Assembly (NCBI GenBank): GCA_946122785.1
Contig: CAMGYJ010000005.1
Span: 63,500,200-63,564,199 of the forward strand
DNA: 64,000 nt
Source of the DNA: Linum tenue
Taxonomy: Eukaryota > Streptophyta > Magnoliopsida > Malpighiales > Linaceae
Direction of reading: 5' to 3'
The translations under genes and the position numbers were made by a program. Below, piece by piece: positions 33,298 to 44,173 of the stretch. Every line of letters begins with the position of its first letter. Position 1 is the first letter of the stretch. The notes below the pieces were generated by a model. The model made no database searches. It had not been told where the DNA came from and saw nothing but the letters and a program-made list of their open reading frames with translations.

Positions 33298-33654
33298 ATC
33301 GTTTGCTTGTTGGATTTGAAAAATGAGGGTTTTGGCCAACAAAAACCTTGGGATTTATGTTGGATTTATTGGATTATGGATTTGAAGAGTCTAATGTTTG
33401 CATGATAGATTTGATGATGGATTTGTGATGAATTTGTTAAATAAATAACTAACCATCAAGGATTTGCAAATCCCAAATCAATATGTGGGATTTACAAGTC
33501 CGTGGGGTCCACGGATTTGGTTCCAAAATAAAGAGCAAATCCGTAGACCCCACGGATTTAGCATCCTTCAACAAACAATGGACTTATGTTAAATCCATCA
33601 AGCTTGGGATTTGGATACCAAATCCATGACCCAAATCCAACAAGCAAACGACCC
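33298..33654. mobile_element. Tourist/Harbinger-like MITE, 357 bp
   Basis: The right end is GCAAACGACCC followed by TTA; the left end is TCGTTTGCTTGTTGGATTTG, giving inverted repeats of about 20 bp or more (GGGTCGTTTGCTTGTTGG type). The flanking trinucleotides CTA/TTA approximate the TTA/TAA target of PIF/Harbinger elements. Inside are two inverted ATCCGTGG-GTCCACGGATTTG-type words. Confidence 0.65.
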
Positions 33655-35489
33655 TTACCCTGGTTTTGCTGCTTTCGGTTAGGCTTGTGATAATTTAATG
33701 GTCGAACTGTAACTGAGGCGATGCCTTATTGGGGAGATGGCACATCAAAAGACCGCCAATGCTGTGGCACAATTTAATTATTGGGATTAATTAAGAAATC
33801 AATCACTATTGGAGTTAGGTAGAGTAGACAGTGCAGCAGTATGGCACAATACGCAGAAAAGTGTAGAAAAGAAACATATTTAAAACACACCCATGGAGTT
33901 GGCTGCTTTGCTTTTCGGGCATTTCCTTTTGGTTGTTGGGTAATGATATTGTAATTAGTTTAGTTTTTCTTTTACCACCCGTATATTGCTTGATTAGTTC
34001 AGTAGTCTTAACTAATGAATGAAAGAGGTTGCTTTCCTTCGATTGATTGTGTAAAAGGAAACTAGTTGTGGTTGGTTCCACTTGTCACGTATGTGTGTCA
34101 TTGACTATACTTTTCAGTGGTCGTGTTCAGCAAAAAACAATTTCCCTTTCATTATACATTTGATTTGTCAAATAAACATGTCACAAGTGATTGGTACACT
34201 AACATGGTAAAACCAATAGATTCTTTTTGGCTTACTTTAGACATTGAAGTTTAAGAATACGTTTGTCACAAGTGATTTTGTATTAGATTATATAAGAATT
34301 GAGCAGATGATATTTTTGTATGTGATTTAATATATGGGATTAAGGGGAAAAAACTAATTTAAACTATAACTAGCATATATGTCATGAAAAAGACTATTTG
34401 AATATTATTTATTATCATCGATTGTCAAAATCATAACATAGCTGAAGTGATTATCAAAACTGTCTGTCTTTACATTTTCTAGAAGTTAGAAGTATTAATA
34501 ATTGATGCAAAATATATAATGAACACTAAGCATGTTTATTAATGAATAAAAAGGATTTTATATTTTAAATCCCCATTATTATAAAAATAACCAATTATAT
34601 TAGCGAAGTGAATTAGAGTTTCAAATGTCAGACTCTTGAATTAATCATTCCGCCCCTAAGTTATTGTCGCCCAGTTCTCAAATAATTAATTGTTTTCCAG
34701 GAAAAAAAAACAAGAAGAAAGAAAGAAGCGTGTCTGTGTGTGCATATGGTCTGTCCTTATAAGTAATTGTTTGTTTGTTAAGGACGACAGTGACCCCTTC
34801 AAGCAAGCTGGAGCCCTTTCCTAAAACGGAAAAGATTCTTCTGGACCACTTTTGGCACCATATTCAATTTGATTTAATTAACCTAATTAAAATAGAGGGA
34901 TTAACCCACTCCTTAATAATTAATAACCTGCCACTCTAGCATGGGCGTCTCTTTTCTCATTAAATGTTTTTGTAAATTATTTATTTATACATATTATTGT
35001 TCTAGCTTTCGTCGCCCCTCTCTCTCTCGTTTGGTAGTTTGTGCCGTGAATGTGTACGCTCGTAGTTCGTGTAGGGGCACTTCTTCAACAGCCTGAAAAG
35101 CCATATATTAATTCCAATAAAACAGGTTATTATATATATTCAAATGAGGGAAAGAAGAAGAAGAACCCTTTTAATTACTTTTATAATTAAACCGTATTAA
35201 GGGAACCAATTACCAATTGTTAAGGTTTAAGCACAATGATTAGGGCCCCCCTCCCAGTACCAAGGACCTACCTACCCTTGCACCCAGCGGCTCAGCAGCT
35301 GCCACGCAGCCTCTAATGTTTAATTACTCTCGAATCATGTCTGGAGAAAATAAATGATTGACATTTGGACAAAAGGTCACCGGTTAATTATAGTTTAATA
35401 AGTTTAGTAGTTGCAGTTAAACACTTCAATTGATTTTTGTATAGTTCTCTTAATACGGTTTAATTAAGAGAAATTTATTGACGAGTGGA
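33655..35489. other. AT-rich intergenic DNA, no gene seen
   Basis: Short frames such as 33815-34081 (minus) look random. Purine tracts at 34700 and 35150 and mixed AT-rich sequence are the only features. Confidence 0.5.
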
Positions 35490-36085
35490 GTTTTACCCCA
35501 GTTTGAGTTTGGTTCGTTAATAAACGAGCTGAGCTCGAGCTCGAGCCATTTATTAACGAGTCGAGTCGAGTCGAGGTCGAGCTAGGCTTGTTTAGTAAAA
35601 TAGTAGTCAAACGGTCATATTAACTAATCTCATATTATACTTTGTTGGTATCATGTAGTTAATAAATTTTAACTAGTCCAAATCATGTTATTTAACAGTA
35701 TCGAAGCAATCTATTTTATAAAATCTCCTTTTAAAATAAAAATAATATATATTTGTTCACATACTCATTGTGTTAAACTTCATATAGAGTGAGATTTATA
35801 ATTTAACAATCATAAGAATTAAATTCATAAGATATAGATCAATTCGCCCATAAGTCGGTAATCAAGTTGGCTCTCTAGCCACAATGTGAGACATCTCATG
35901 AGCTCTAAACGAGTCAGCTCATGAGTTTAGCTCAACAAGCCACATAGTCGAGCTGGCTCGCAAGCTTCATGAGCTGAAACATAGCTTAGTTCGTACTCAA
36001 CTCATTAATAAACGAGTCGAGTATCGAACAAGCTTTTCCTAAGTCGAGCGCCGAGTCGCTTGCTAACCAATCAGCTCATTTGCAG
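35490..36085. mobile_element. Truncated hAT-type MITE, same family as 38731-39446
   Basis: The right end GCTCATTTGCAGCC and the interior GAGTCGAG / GAGCTCGAGC words match the element at 38731-39446. The left start (GAGTTTTACCCCAGTTTGAG) equals the reverse complement of that element's right inner part, so the outer left end has been lost. Confidence 0.6.
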
Positions 36086-36829
36086 CCAAGGCGGGGTAGT
36101 ATACTATTTAAGATGGTAATGGGTACCCCACTCTGTCTTAAGTATGCAACTGCTCGTGTACATATGTAAATGTAATAACAACAGAACTTATTAACAGTGG
36201 AAAGAAGAAAACAAAAGGAAAAGGAAAAGGAAAAGGAAAAGGAAGAGGAGAAATAGACAGTTCAGAGAAAAGAGGAACCCTCCATTTCACCAAGTGGGCA
36301 TTTTGATAAGTCAAGAGGCTCTCCGTTCTAGGGAGGGGAGGGGATATGATATGAGTCTCCATTATTGACACATCTACTGTTCGCCATCATCCATGATTGT
36401 TGTTAGCGAAAACTCGGCAAATTCCCCGAGGGCCCTTTTAACACGGCTATATAATTTTCTTTGTGATAATTAAAGTGGTAGAACTGAATTGAGATGGTCA
36501 AAACTCAATTCTAAAATCCTTTGAATCTAAAGATCTACCTTTTATTTTGCCAATAATCTAAATATCTACCTTCACCGCCACCATCTATATGGTGATTACT
36601 AGAGATATGAATCGTTTCTGGAAAAAGTTTGTGTTCATTTCGGTTACAATGTATACTATATGATTTGAGGGTAAGGTTGTGTTAAAGTGGGAGGATTGTT
36701 ACGAGAATTGGAGGCTGCGGTAGAGACAGGAGTGTCGCCGCCGCGAGCAGGTCCTCCACGTAACCCCAATGCTGGCATAATGTCACCAGAAGAGGTAGCA
36801 CAGGGCTCAATGACTTTACTTCTATTGCG
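36086..36829. other. Non-coding stretch before a Gypsy fragment
   Basis: No protein-like frame is seen. A stretch near 36680-36760 (GGGAGGATTGTTACGAGAATTG) already resembles the LTR start found again at about 36965. Confidence 0.35.
36213..36242. repeat. (AAAAGG)5 microsatellite
   Basis: Five tandem AAAAGG units, slightly imperfect at the right end. Confidence 0.8.
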
Positions 36830-37390
36830 ATGAATGTTTCATGATTGGCCATCGATGTGCCAATAAGAACATGCTACTTATGATTGGAGCTTGCACCGAC
36901 GAAGAGGAAGGTTAATTCATCCACGATGAAGATCAACCTTGAGGGCAAGGTTGTGCTAAGGGGGGAGGATTGCTACGAGAATTGGGCCATCGTAGCAATT
37001 GGGCTAATTATCTAGGCCTAGTTATCTTTATTATGTTAGTATTTTATTATTGTCTTTATTTGTAGTTTCCTTGTTTAAGTAGAATTTGATTATTGTTAAT
37101 TAGTTCCTTATAAGAGTAAGAGTCATGTTATAGATAGGAGAAGGTAGAGGCTTCTATGTCTATAAATATGTACTTTTTCTTTCGTTTAATGATACGAGAA
37201 GATTGGAACCCAAATATAACTTAGTATTTTTAGCCTTCACATTCTCTATAATTCTCTTCGTTCTAGATCTATTCTCTTCGTCCTAAAATCATTCTCAAGT
37301 TCCTTTGTTCGATTCGTGAGAACACGTTGCGTGGAGACTCTAATTCGGAAAATCCACGTAACACCACGATCTTCATAGACACCTTTCCAA
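36820..37390 (+). mobile_element. Gypsy fragment: gag zinc knuckle, polypurine tract and LTR
   Basis: The plus frame reads FYCDECFMIGHRCANKN then LLMIGACTDEEEG (36825-36905), the CCHC zinc knuckle at the end of a Gypsy gag. It is followed by the purine tract GGGGGGAGGATTG at about 36960 and an LTR-like stretch starting TGCTACGAGAATTGGGCC. That LTR has a TCTATAAATATG TATA box at about 37160. The pol genes are missing. A copy of the LTR start lies at about 36690. Confidence 0.6.
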
Positions 37391-37924
37391 TGTCATTTCG
37401 TAAAAAAGAAAATTCCTCAAAAGAAAGCACAAAACAGAAGTAATGGTGGTTGCTCAAAAACGTCTCATCATCATCAAGACTGGCTTCTTTTGCCGCTAAC
37501 TACTCTCCAACTTGAGACAAAATCCAATGCACTCACGATTCCTATCTACCACTTTTGTTCTTCTAAAAATTCAACTATTCCATCTTAACTAAACGAATAA
37601 GAAAATAGAATGAATCAACCACCATTACTTCTTAACTTAGTAAGCCACTTGACTTGACACCTCTCTATACGAGGCAATGAGTCAGGTTGGATCCATTAAA
37701 AAATGGGTTAAAGACACATTTGGTCACTGAGATTACTAAATCGGGAAATGTTTAGTCACTAGAAAAAATTAATATCGATTTTAGTCACTCGAATTACTGA
37801 AACAGGTCACATTTAGTCACTCTCCATTAGTCTCCGTCCAACTCCGTTAATGAAGTCCGTTAAGTGCTTATGTGGCAAACATAATTGCCTAATCAGCTCG
37901 ATATAACCCAACAAAAATAAAACT
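37391..37924. other. Non-coding; MULE-like terminal repeat at about 37705-37880
   Basis: Phrases such as ATTTGGTCACTGAGATTACT, then GTCACTCGAATTACTGAAAC and GTCACATTTAGTCACTCTCC, are typical of long MULE-type terminal repeats. They adjoin the lectin-kinase fragment, so this may be the left end of another gene-carrying MULE. The right end was not found; the hAT MITE at 38731 interrupts the expected place. Confidence 0.4.
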
Positions 37925-38712
37925 CGACCCGCCATGTCATTATAACCCGCCACGTCATTAAAACCAACCCAACCCAACTCATGACCCAACCCGACCCTTC
38001 TTCTTCCTTCCTCCCACCTCCTCCCGCAAACCTGTTCGCGCTTTGATTCCTGGTAGCTCCCGAGAACCCAAAATTTACCTCTTCGGGAAGGTAATCCCTC
38101 AAATCAAAATTGTAGCTCAGCCGCTGAATCACCGAAACATTCCCCAAATACTCTGTCACCACAACGCTCAAATTTCGAAGAGTCGAATCGTAAGAAATCC
38201 AAGCATCGCTCTTATTCCCACCCATTATATCTCCTTCCCAAGGCAATGCAATCACGTATCACATCGAATTGATGTCGATTCCGATGTGGCTCCCCGTCGC
38301 CTGATCGAATTCGTTGCTGAAAATGTCGAACTCACGGCGCCGAATCGGTTCTGCGTCGTGTTCAGCAGTTGTCCATCTCTCATTAACCCCATGGAGCTGG
38401 CATTGGTTAGGTCAGGGGGAAGTTTGGATCCAACCGGGGCGAGGAAGAAGGCGAGGCCGTCGCCGTAGCTGCCAGAGTCCTCAATTTGGGAGGAGATGCT
38501 AAAAGTGAAGTGGGTTCTGAAGTCGGTGAGGTTTCTAGAATTGGGGTCGTAGAGGGGTAAAGGGGAGCGGTAAGTGGCGCGGCCGAAGCTGATGTTGAGA
38601 TCGGAGCCGAGAAGGTTGTGGGTGAGCTGGATTGAATTCTCGGCGGCTAAGGCTTGCTCGAATGTATAATACATATTTGGATTTTAGAAGTGAAAATCCA
38701 ATCAAAGGCAGC
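37925..38712 (-). pseudogene. L-type lectin receptor kinase fragment (lectin domain only)
   Basis: The minus strand reads MYYTFEQALAAENSIQLT from 38674, preceded in frame by NPN and a stop where an FNPN-type segment is expected. It continues through GRATYRSPLPLYD, NLTDFRTHFTFSI and YGDGLAFFLAPVGSKLP, the legume-lectin fold of LecRK proteins (class IX-like by eye). A frameshift near 38330 moves the VEFDIFSNEF block to another frame. Reading resumes with DAWISYDSTLRNLSVVVTEY and FDLRDYLPEEVNFGFSGAT. The kinase domain, signal peptide and transmembrane helix are absent. The parent proteins are plasma-membrane receptors in defence signalling. One stop, one frameshift and truncation at both ends mark it as dead; capture by a MULE or a decayed gene are both possible. 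Confidence 0.88.
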
Positions 38713-38730
38713 GGATACTCACGCCCCGGG

Positions 38731-39446
38731 TAGGGTTGCAAATGAGTCAAGCTGCTCGCGAGCAGCTCGACATTCGACTTGGAAAAACTTGCTTGAAATT
38801 CGACTTGTTTACTAATGAGCCGAGTTTGAGCTAAGCCTTATGCAGCTCGCGAGCTAGCTCGACTCGGTCTTGTTGAGCACAACTCGTGAGCTAGCTTGTT
38901 TAGAGCTCATGAGATGTCTTAACTCTTAATATTGTGGCTAGAGAGCCAACTTAATTATCGACTTATGAGCGAATCGATCTATATGAGTTTGATTTTGATA
39001 ATTCATAGGATTGTTAAATATATAACTCACCCTATATAAAGCTTAACACATAAATTATGTGAGCAAATATGTCTTAGTTAATTTGAAAAATATATCGTAT
39101 CATAGATTGCTCCGATAATATGACATAACATAATTTTGACTTGTTAAAATTGATTAACTAAATAATATGATACCACAAAGTATAACATTAGAGTAGTCAA
39201 TATTGAACACTTAACTATTATTATTATTATTATCATCATCATCCTGACATTTATTACATATATCATACTTTACATACAAAATGAATATATCAAATACGAG
39301 TCAAGATTTTAGTAAGCAAGCTAGCTCTATCTCGACTCGGCTCGGGTCGTTAATAAACGAGCCGAGGTCAAGTTCAACTCATTTGTTAATAAGTTGAGCT
39401 CAACCTGGGGTAAAACTCAGCTAGACTTAGCTCATTTGCAGCCCTA
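38731..39446. mobile_element. hAT-type MITE, 716 bp
   Basis: The ends are TAGGGTTGCAAATGAG and its mate TAGGGCTGCAAATGAGC (reverse complement of the right end). The right flank CTCACGGG matches the left flank CTCACGCCCCGGG if five bases (GCCCC) were inserted, so the 8-bp TSD is probably CTCACGGG with a small change on one side. The interior is rich in GAGCTCG-type words; there are no genes. Confidence 0.8.
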
Positions 39447-39913
39447 CTCACGGGACATTGGGTACCCATATGTTCATGAACATAACCATACATTATTTGT
39501 TCCAATACTTATATTGTAATGGTATCAAAATTTTCTCTACAAATATATCCTCATATAGACTACTAATATCCATAAATTATTCATATTATTAGATTTATAT
39601 AGTCATAAATATAACAATATTCATAAATTATTCATATTAAATACAAAATTACGTATTTTGCTATATGAGTGTGGACCGAGTGAAAAACACATTAGATTTT
39701 GCTAAAATTAAAATCCAGCTTAACCCACAAATTTGATAAGCGAGTAAAACTTGCTCCCAACCCAAAACCCGCCAACCTCGAATTGGATTGAATTGGGTAC
39801 CCGTAATTTCAGATTCAGTTACCATCCTGCCTCTCCATGTAGCAATGAATCCTTAATATGTTGGAAAACGGACTAATAAAAGAATACAGTAAACTAAAAA
39901 TGTCTAAAAAATT
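39447..39913. other. AT-rich non-coding DNA
   Basis: No gene, repeat end or protein-like frame was recognised. Confidence 0.4.
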
Positions 39914-39916
39914 TTA

Positions 39917-40112
39917 AGGGTTCGTTTGGATGCATCATTTTGGTTCCTGTGGTATTTCAAATCAAAATGCTGCAATATTTTATTATGTGACATTTCATTT
40001 GGTATTTCAATTTGGAATGTAGTAATTTGGTTAATGGACTTATTTAGATAAAAAGTACCTCATTTCATTTCGAGTTAAATATTTCATCCAACTAACTCAT
40101 CCAAACAACCTG
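39917..40112. mobile_element. Tourist-like MITE, 196 bp
   Basis: The left end is GGGTTCGTTTGGATG and the right end CATCCAAACAACC, inverted repeats of about 14 bp. It is flanked by TTA on both sides (39914-39916, 40113-40115), the PIF/Harbinger target. The inside is AT-rich. Confidence 0.75.
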
Positions 40113-40464
40113 TTAAAGCAAATTTGTGCAAGATGAAAAATGTGAGATAAGAGGTAGATTCAGCCTCATTACACACCTTGATTATAGAATTGTAATCCCA
40201 TGTTTATCTTCAATTACTACACATGCTGATCGACGACTGGTCTAGCCAGCGGTCAGGAGCACCAAATGACAAAAAGTGCCCATATTGCCTCCTGGCCTGT
40301 GTTCTTCCTCCCAAAGTAGTAAGATTAAATGTACGAATCTTTACCCCGCAATTGAAATATGCTGATATAGATTGATTACCCCTTCTTTTGAAACAAAAAA
40401 ATAAAATAAAATGAAATATGCTGATAGATAGATTATAGATTACAGATTTACAAGCAATACTCCA

Positions 40465-40700
40465 TCAACAAAAATAACGCAAACCATTCGAGAGAGACAG
40501 GCAATAAGTGGCAGGTGGTTTGTCTTTCCGAGTTGTCTTTCTGGGTTTACTGTCAAACTTGGAAAGTAGCGACCCCTGCCCCCAGTGGAGATTCAAGCTG
40601 GCATTTTCGTCGGCATATGGATTGAGCTTGGCTCCCCCCAGCTGCATCTTCAACTTCTTCTTTTTACGGGAGGCCCAAGACCAGGAGGGCCCGATGGACC
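40465..40700 (-). CDS. Short hypothetical ORF, possibly a host exon
   Basis: The minus frame ending at 40465 gives 62 residues from its ATG: MQLGGAKLNPYADENASLNL, then HWGQGSLLSKFDSKPRKTTR and a basic tail. In frame before the ATG comes a Lys-rich run (ASRKKKKLK). Composition (basic, Gly/Asn/Asp mixed, no low-complexity bias) looks like real protein rather than noise, and GC content is above the surroundings. I do not recognise a family. It may be the last exon of a nuclear or ribosome-related gene, a captured exon, or chance. No convincing splice acceptor was fixed upstream. Confidence 0.3.
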
Positions 40701-40773
40701 AAAATTCTGCTTGGGCCCGATTATAGCGATGACTTTGTAAAGAACATCGCTAAGAGTTGGTCGGTTACATAGC

Positions 40774-41017
40774 GGGTAGTTATCATAAATGATCACAAAC
40801 CTATTCACTTTGTACAAAATGGTCACAAAACTTTAATTTTGTACGTTTTGGTAAAATAAGTTTGAGTGAATAACAAAAAGGTCAAATCCCCCTTACCACG
40901 TTTTGCTGACCTTTTTGTTATCCACTCAAACTTTTTTTACCAAAACGTGCAAAATTAAAGGTTTGTGACCATTTTGTACAAAGTGAATAGGTTTGTGACC
41001 ATTTATGATAACTAACC
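40774..41017. mobile_element. Mutator-type MITE, 244 bp, nearly all inverted repeat
   Basis: The arms of about 110 bp start GGGTAGTTATCATAAATG and GGTTAGTTATCATAAATG (reverse strand), separated by about 20 bp. A perfect 10-bp TSD GTTACATAGC lies at 40764-40773 and 41018-41027. A transcript would fold into a long near-perfect hairpin. Confidence 0.9.
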
Positions 41018-41027
41018 GTTACATAGC

Positions 41028-42189
41028 AGCAGCACAAAAGGAGAACAAGTAGTACAAACACGAATCTCTCCCACAAAAAATAGCATGACAAAACACAATA
41101 CTGCATCCGAAAAGCTTAGCTCAAGACATATGTTGACTCCATCAAACTCTGTAACCAGCGACGTGGGTTGCTATCCTTCTTCCTCTCTAGGTTAGGTAGG
41201 CCACCAAATGATCACAAAGGCTGCTAGCAGCATCAAACCGGAACAACCAAAGGAGCATGCAGCTTTACAAAGCAAGAGCAGCAGTCCCAAGCGGTCTGCA
41301 GCTGTTTACCCATAAAAATTAACTTTGTACCACACCGATTAAAAACAAGGAATTAAATGATTTTATAAGGCGAATTTAATTATATTAATTAAAATCAATT
41401 AAGATGGGCCACGTGGATTGGATTTTTGGGCTCATGGCACCCATGCCAAAGCCACTCTACTCACCACTCTTGTCATCTATTCCAAAATTTGGCTAAGTGT
41501 GGGAGCCACCCCCACAACGTGGTAAGGGGGATTTGGCTAAGTATAACCCACTTGGGGATGAAATTTGGCCAAGTATGCCGCTTTCGTAGTGGTGAACTAT
41601 TTTTACCATTTTTACTCTATGTGATCCCAACACCCACCCACATGTAGCAAGGGGGTCTTCACGCCTTCTTCATTTTTCTCAACTGGCATAACTATCAAGG
41701 TGAGGGGGCCAAGACCGAAGAAGATACAACCACCAATGGCATGACATAATCGAAGCAGTTGAGAGGGTAACCACCACTCCACGTTAGCAGAGCAATTTCT
41801 CGAGGCAGTTACTTCTGGTGGCTATAAATAGGAGGTGAAGATGACGGAGAAAGGGTTGGCAAAAATCACAATTCGACACCAGTTGTCAAGTTTTATCTTT
41901 TTCTCTTTTCCTCTGCAAATTTAGCCATAGTCATAGTTTTGGAGCTCTCACTAAACCTCCGTAGGAGTATGGCTAATTAAATGTAGATCTGTCTCGCAGT
42001 TATCAAAAACATTGAACACCCTTGTTTGAACTTTGTTCAAAGAGGTGTGAACTGTGTTGTTTAATCATTTGTTTGGAAGTCAAAAGGTGCAATTCAATTC
42101 TGTTCATCTAGATTTTCTCGCCGGAAAAACAACTGCTTCTCGGATGGATGGTGACTCTTGAGAGAGCAAGGATAGGAAGTTAGGAACAG
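41028..42189. other. Non-coding; possible solo LTR with TATA box near 41824
   Basis: GGCTATAAATAGGAGG at about 41820 is a strong TATA box. The following 300 bp look like a Copia-style R/U5 (CTCTGCAAATTTAG, CTCGCCGGAAAAACAACTGC). No LTR ends or genes could be fixed. The plus frame 41426-41647 is not recognisable. Confidence 0.3.
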
Positions 42190-42925
42190 TAGCTAGTGGC
42201 ATAGATAGGATTTTATATAAGGGGTTCCAATCTTTTTTTATAACAAATACATTTAATATGAGAAACTATTAATTTTTGCAATGACTCAATATTTTTCTAC
42301 TCTAATACAACTTGTAAATTATATATTCGTCGTCTAAACTATCAAAAACCCTATTGTCAATATATTCTATCGACTAGTGCTTCATAATTTTTTTTAATCA
42401 TTCCAATCAATGACGGGTTACGGTAAAGACTCTCTAGTGCTCATGGATAGCCGATGAAAGTCGGTTGAATGCATGGGACGGTAGACTCGAGCAACTTAGT
42501 GATCATGCATGTTTGAGAGGAATTTTTTTGAATGTAATTGGAAATGGAAACATAGTTAAATACTACCACAATCTGTTGACCTAATGATATTGTGACGATA
42601 AGATTCACCAAACTAAAAATTATATAAAAGCAAGAGATTTAAAATATTGGATTAATTGTATGTGATTTGTAATATCTTATTTGATTTATGTACAAACTAT
42701 GACTTATTTTTTTATAAGGACTATGACTTAATCTATATAATTGGAGATAATTTAATGTATATTATTAATTTTAATTAGTTTGATGATAGAAATACTAAAT
42801 ACCAGGAATGTGGTTCCATGTACAAGGTTTCATTATAAACAATATGATATAACCCTCTTTTACTTTGTTCTCCCAAGGCAAGGGTGTGCTAGGGCACCTC
42901 CTCCTAACAAGCTGCCTCCGCCCTT
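42190..42925. mobile_element. Possible Tip100-like hAT element, non-autonomous
   Basis: The left end reads AGTGGCATAGATAGGATTTT followed by ATATAAGGGGTTCC, and the right end GTGCTAGGGCACCTCCTCC followed by CTGCCTCCGCCCTTG. This is the usual arrangement of elements ending CAGGGGCGGA. The ends are diverged and no TSD is visible. There is no transposase. Confidence 0.35.
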
Positions 42926-43026
42926 GACTGTTGCATGCTCAACCAAACTCATTCAGATTTTAATGTTCTTCAATTATACTACTAGTGTATAGTATGAATG
43001 AGAGGGAATATACTCCTATGCAACCT

Positions 43027-43353
43027 GTTAATCCACTCCACATTGATAAGTTTTAGAAATTAGGGTAAGGGATAACAAAAAACTCACATATGCAGTAGTG
43101 AGTTGCTCTACTCTTTTGTATTGAGCTAGCAATTAGGATTATAGATAATCTCGGTGTGTCACATTTTCACTGGCTGTGTTTAAATCCTAAACTATTATTT
43201 AACGACTAGTCTATTACAAAGTAAAACGATGCGCAACATCACTAATAGACTAGCTATCATTTACTCATAAACGTTTCTTCCTTCTAGTTTCGAATCTTCT
43301 TCTTCTTTGTAATCCATTTGCAAGTCAGATTAATATAAACCAATAACTCTGTC
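43027..43353 (-). repeat. Copia LTR (3' LTR, minus strand) with polypurine tract
   Basis: On the minus strand, the tract CTTGAAGGGGGG (43355-43366) is followed by an LTR starting TGACAGAGTTATTGG at 43353. The lower end is probably TGTTAATCC (reverse strand end) at 43027, not certain. Confidence 0.5.
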
Positions 43354-44173
43354 ACCCCCCTTCAAGTTGTGGCAGGAAGTATGACTCACAACTTGACCAA
43401 CAAATCCTTGAGTCGTGCTTGCTCCAGTCATTTGGTGAATATATCTGTAAGCTTATTCACTATACTCAAATGTTGCAATATGATAAAACCTGTCTTGATT
43501 CACTCCCTTGTGACATGTTTGTCGATTTATATGTGTTTGGTTCTCTCTTGAAAAATTGGATTTTAGCAATGTGTATGGCTCACCTGTTGTCACAGTATAC
43601 CATGATTGACAAGGGAACTCTGACACTCAGTTCCTCCAGCAAACCTTCCAACCACTAAATATCACACACTATCATTGCCAATACCCTGTACTTTGCCTCT
43701 GATGAGGATCTGGATAATCTTGTTTATTTCTTAGTCTTCCAGGTAAGTAATGATCTTCCGAGGAAGTGCAGTAACTAGGGGTTGACCTTCTTGTGTCTGG
43801 ACAACTTGCCCAATTAAAATAACATAAAGTTTTCAATTTCAAGTCAGCAACACTATCAAAATGAATTCATTGACCTGGTCCATTCTTCAAGTATCTTAGG
43901 ACCCTATAGGCTGCTTGAAAGTGTTCTTCATGTGGCTTCTTTTGAACCTGACACAAGTGCTGAACAACAAAAGCAAGATATGGTCATGTGGTTGTGATGT
44001 AATGTAGCATTCCCACTAGAATTTTGTATTATTTAGAATCTGTCAATTGATTCCCTTATGTTGCTGAAAGCCTTACCTTGAGGTCAATTGATTTTTTGAC
44101 AACCCGTAGATTCCAAATAACCTTTCCCTTTCAGTAGCTCTTGCCTTTAGGCAATGCTTTCTTTGGCATATAC

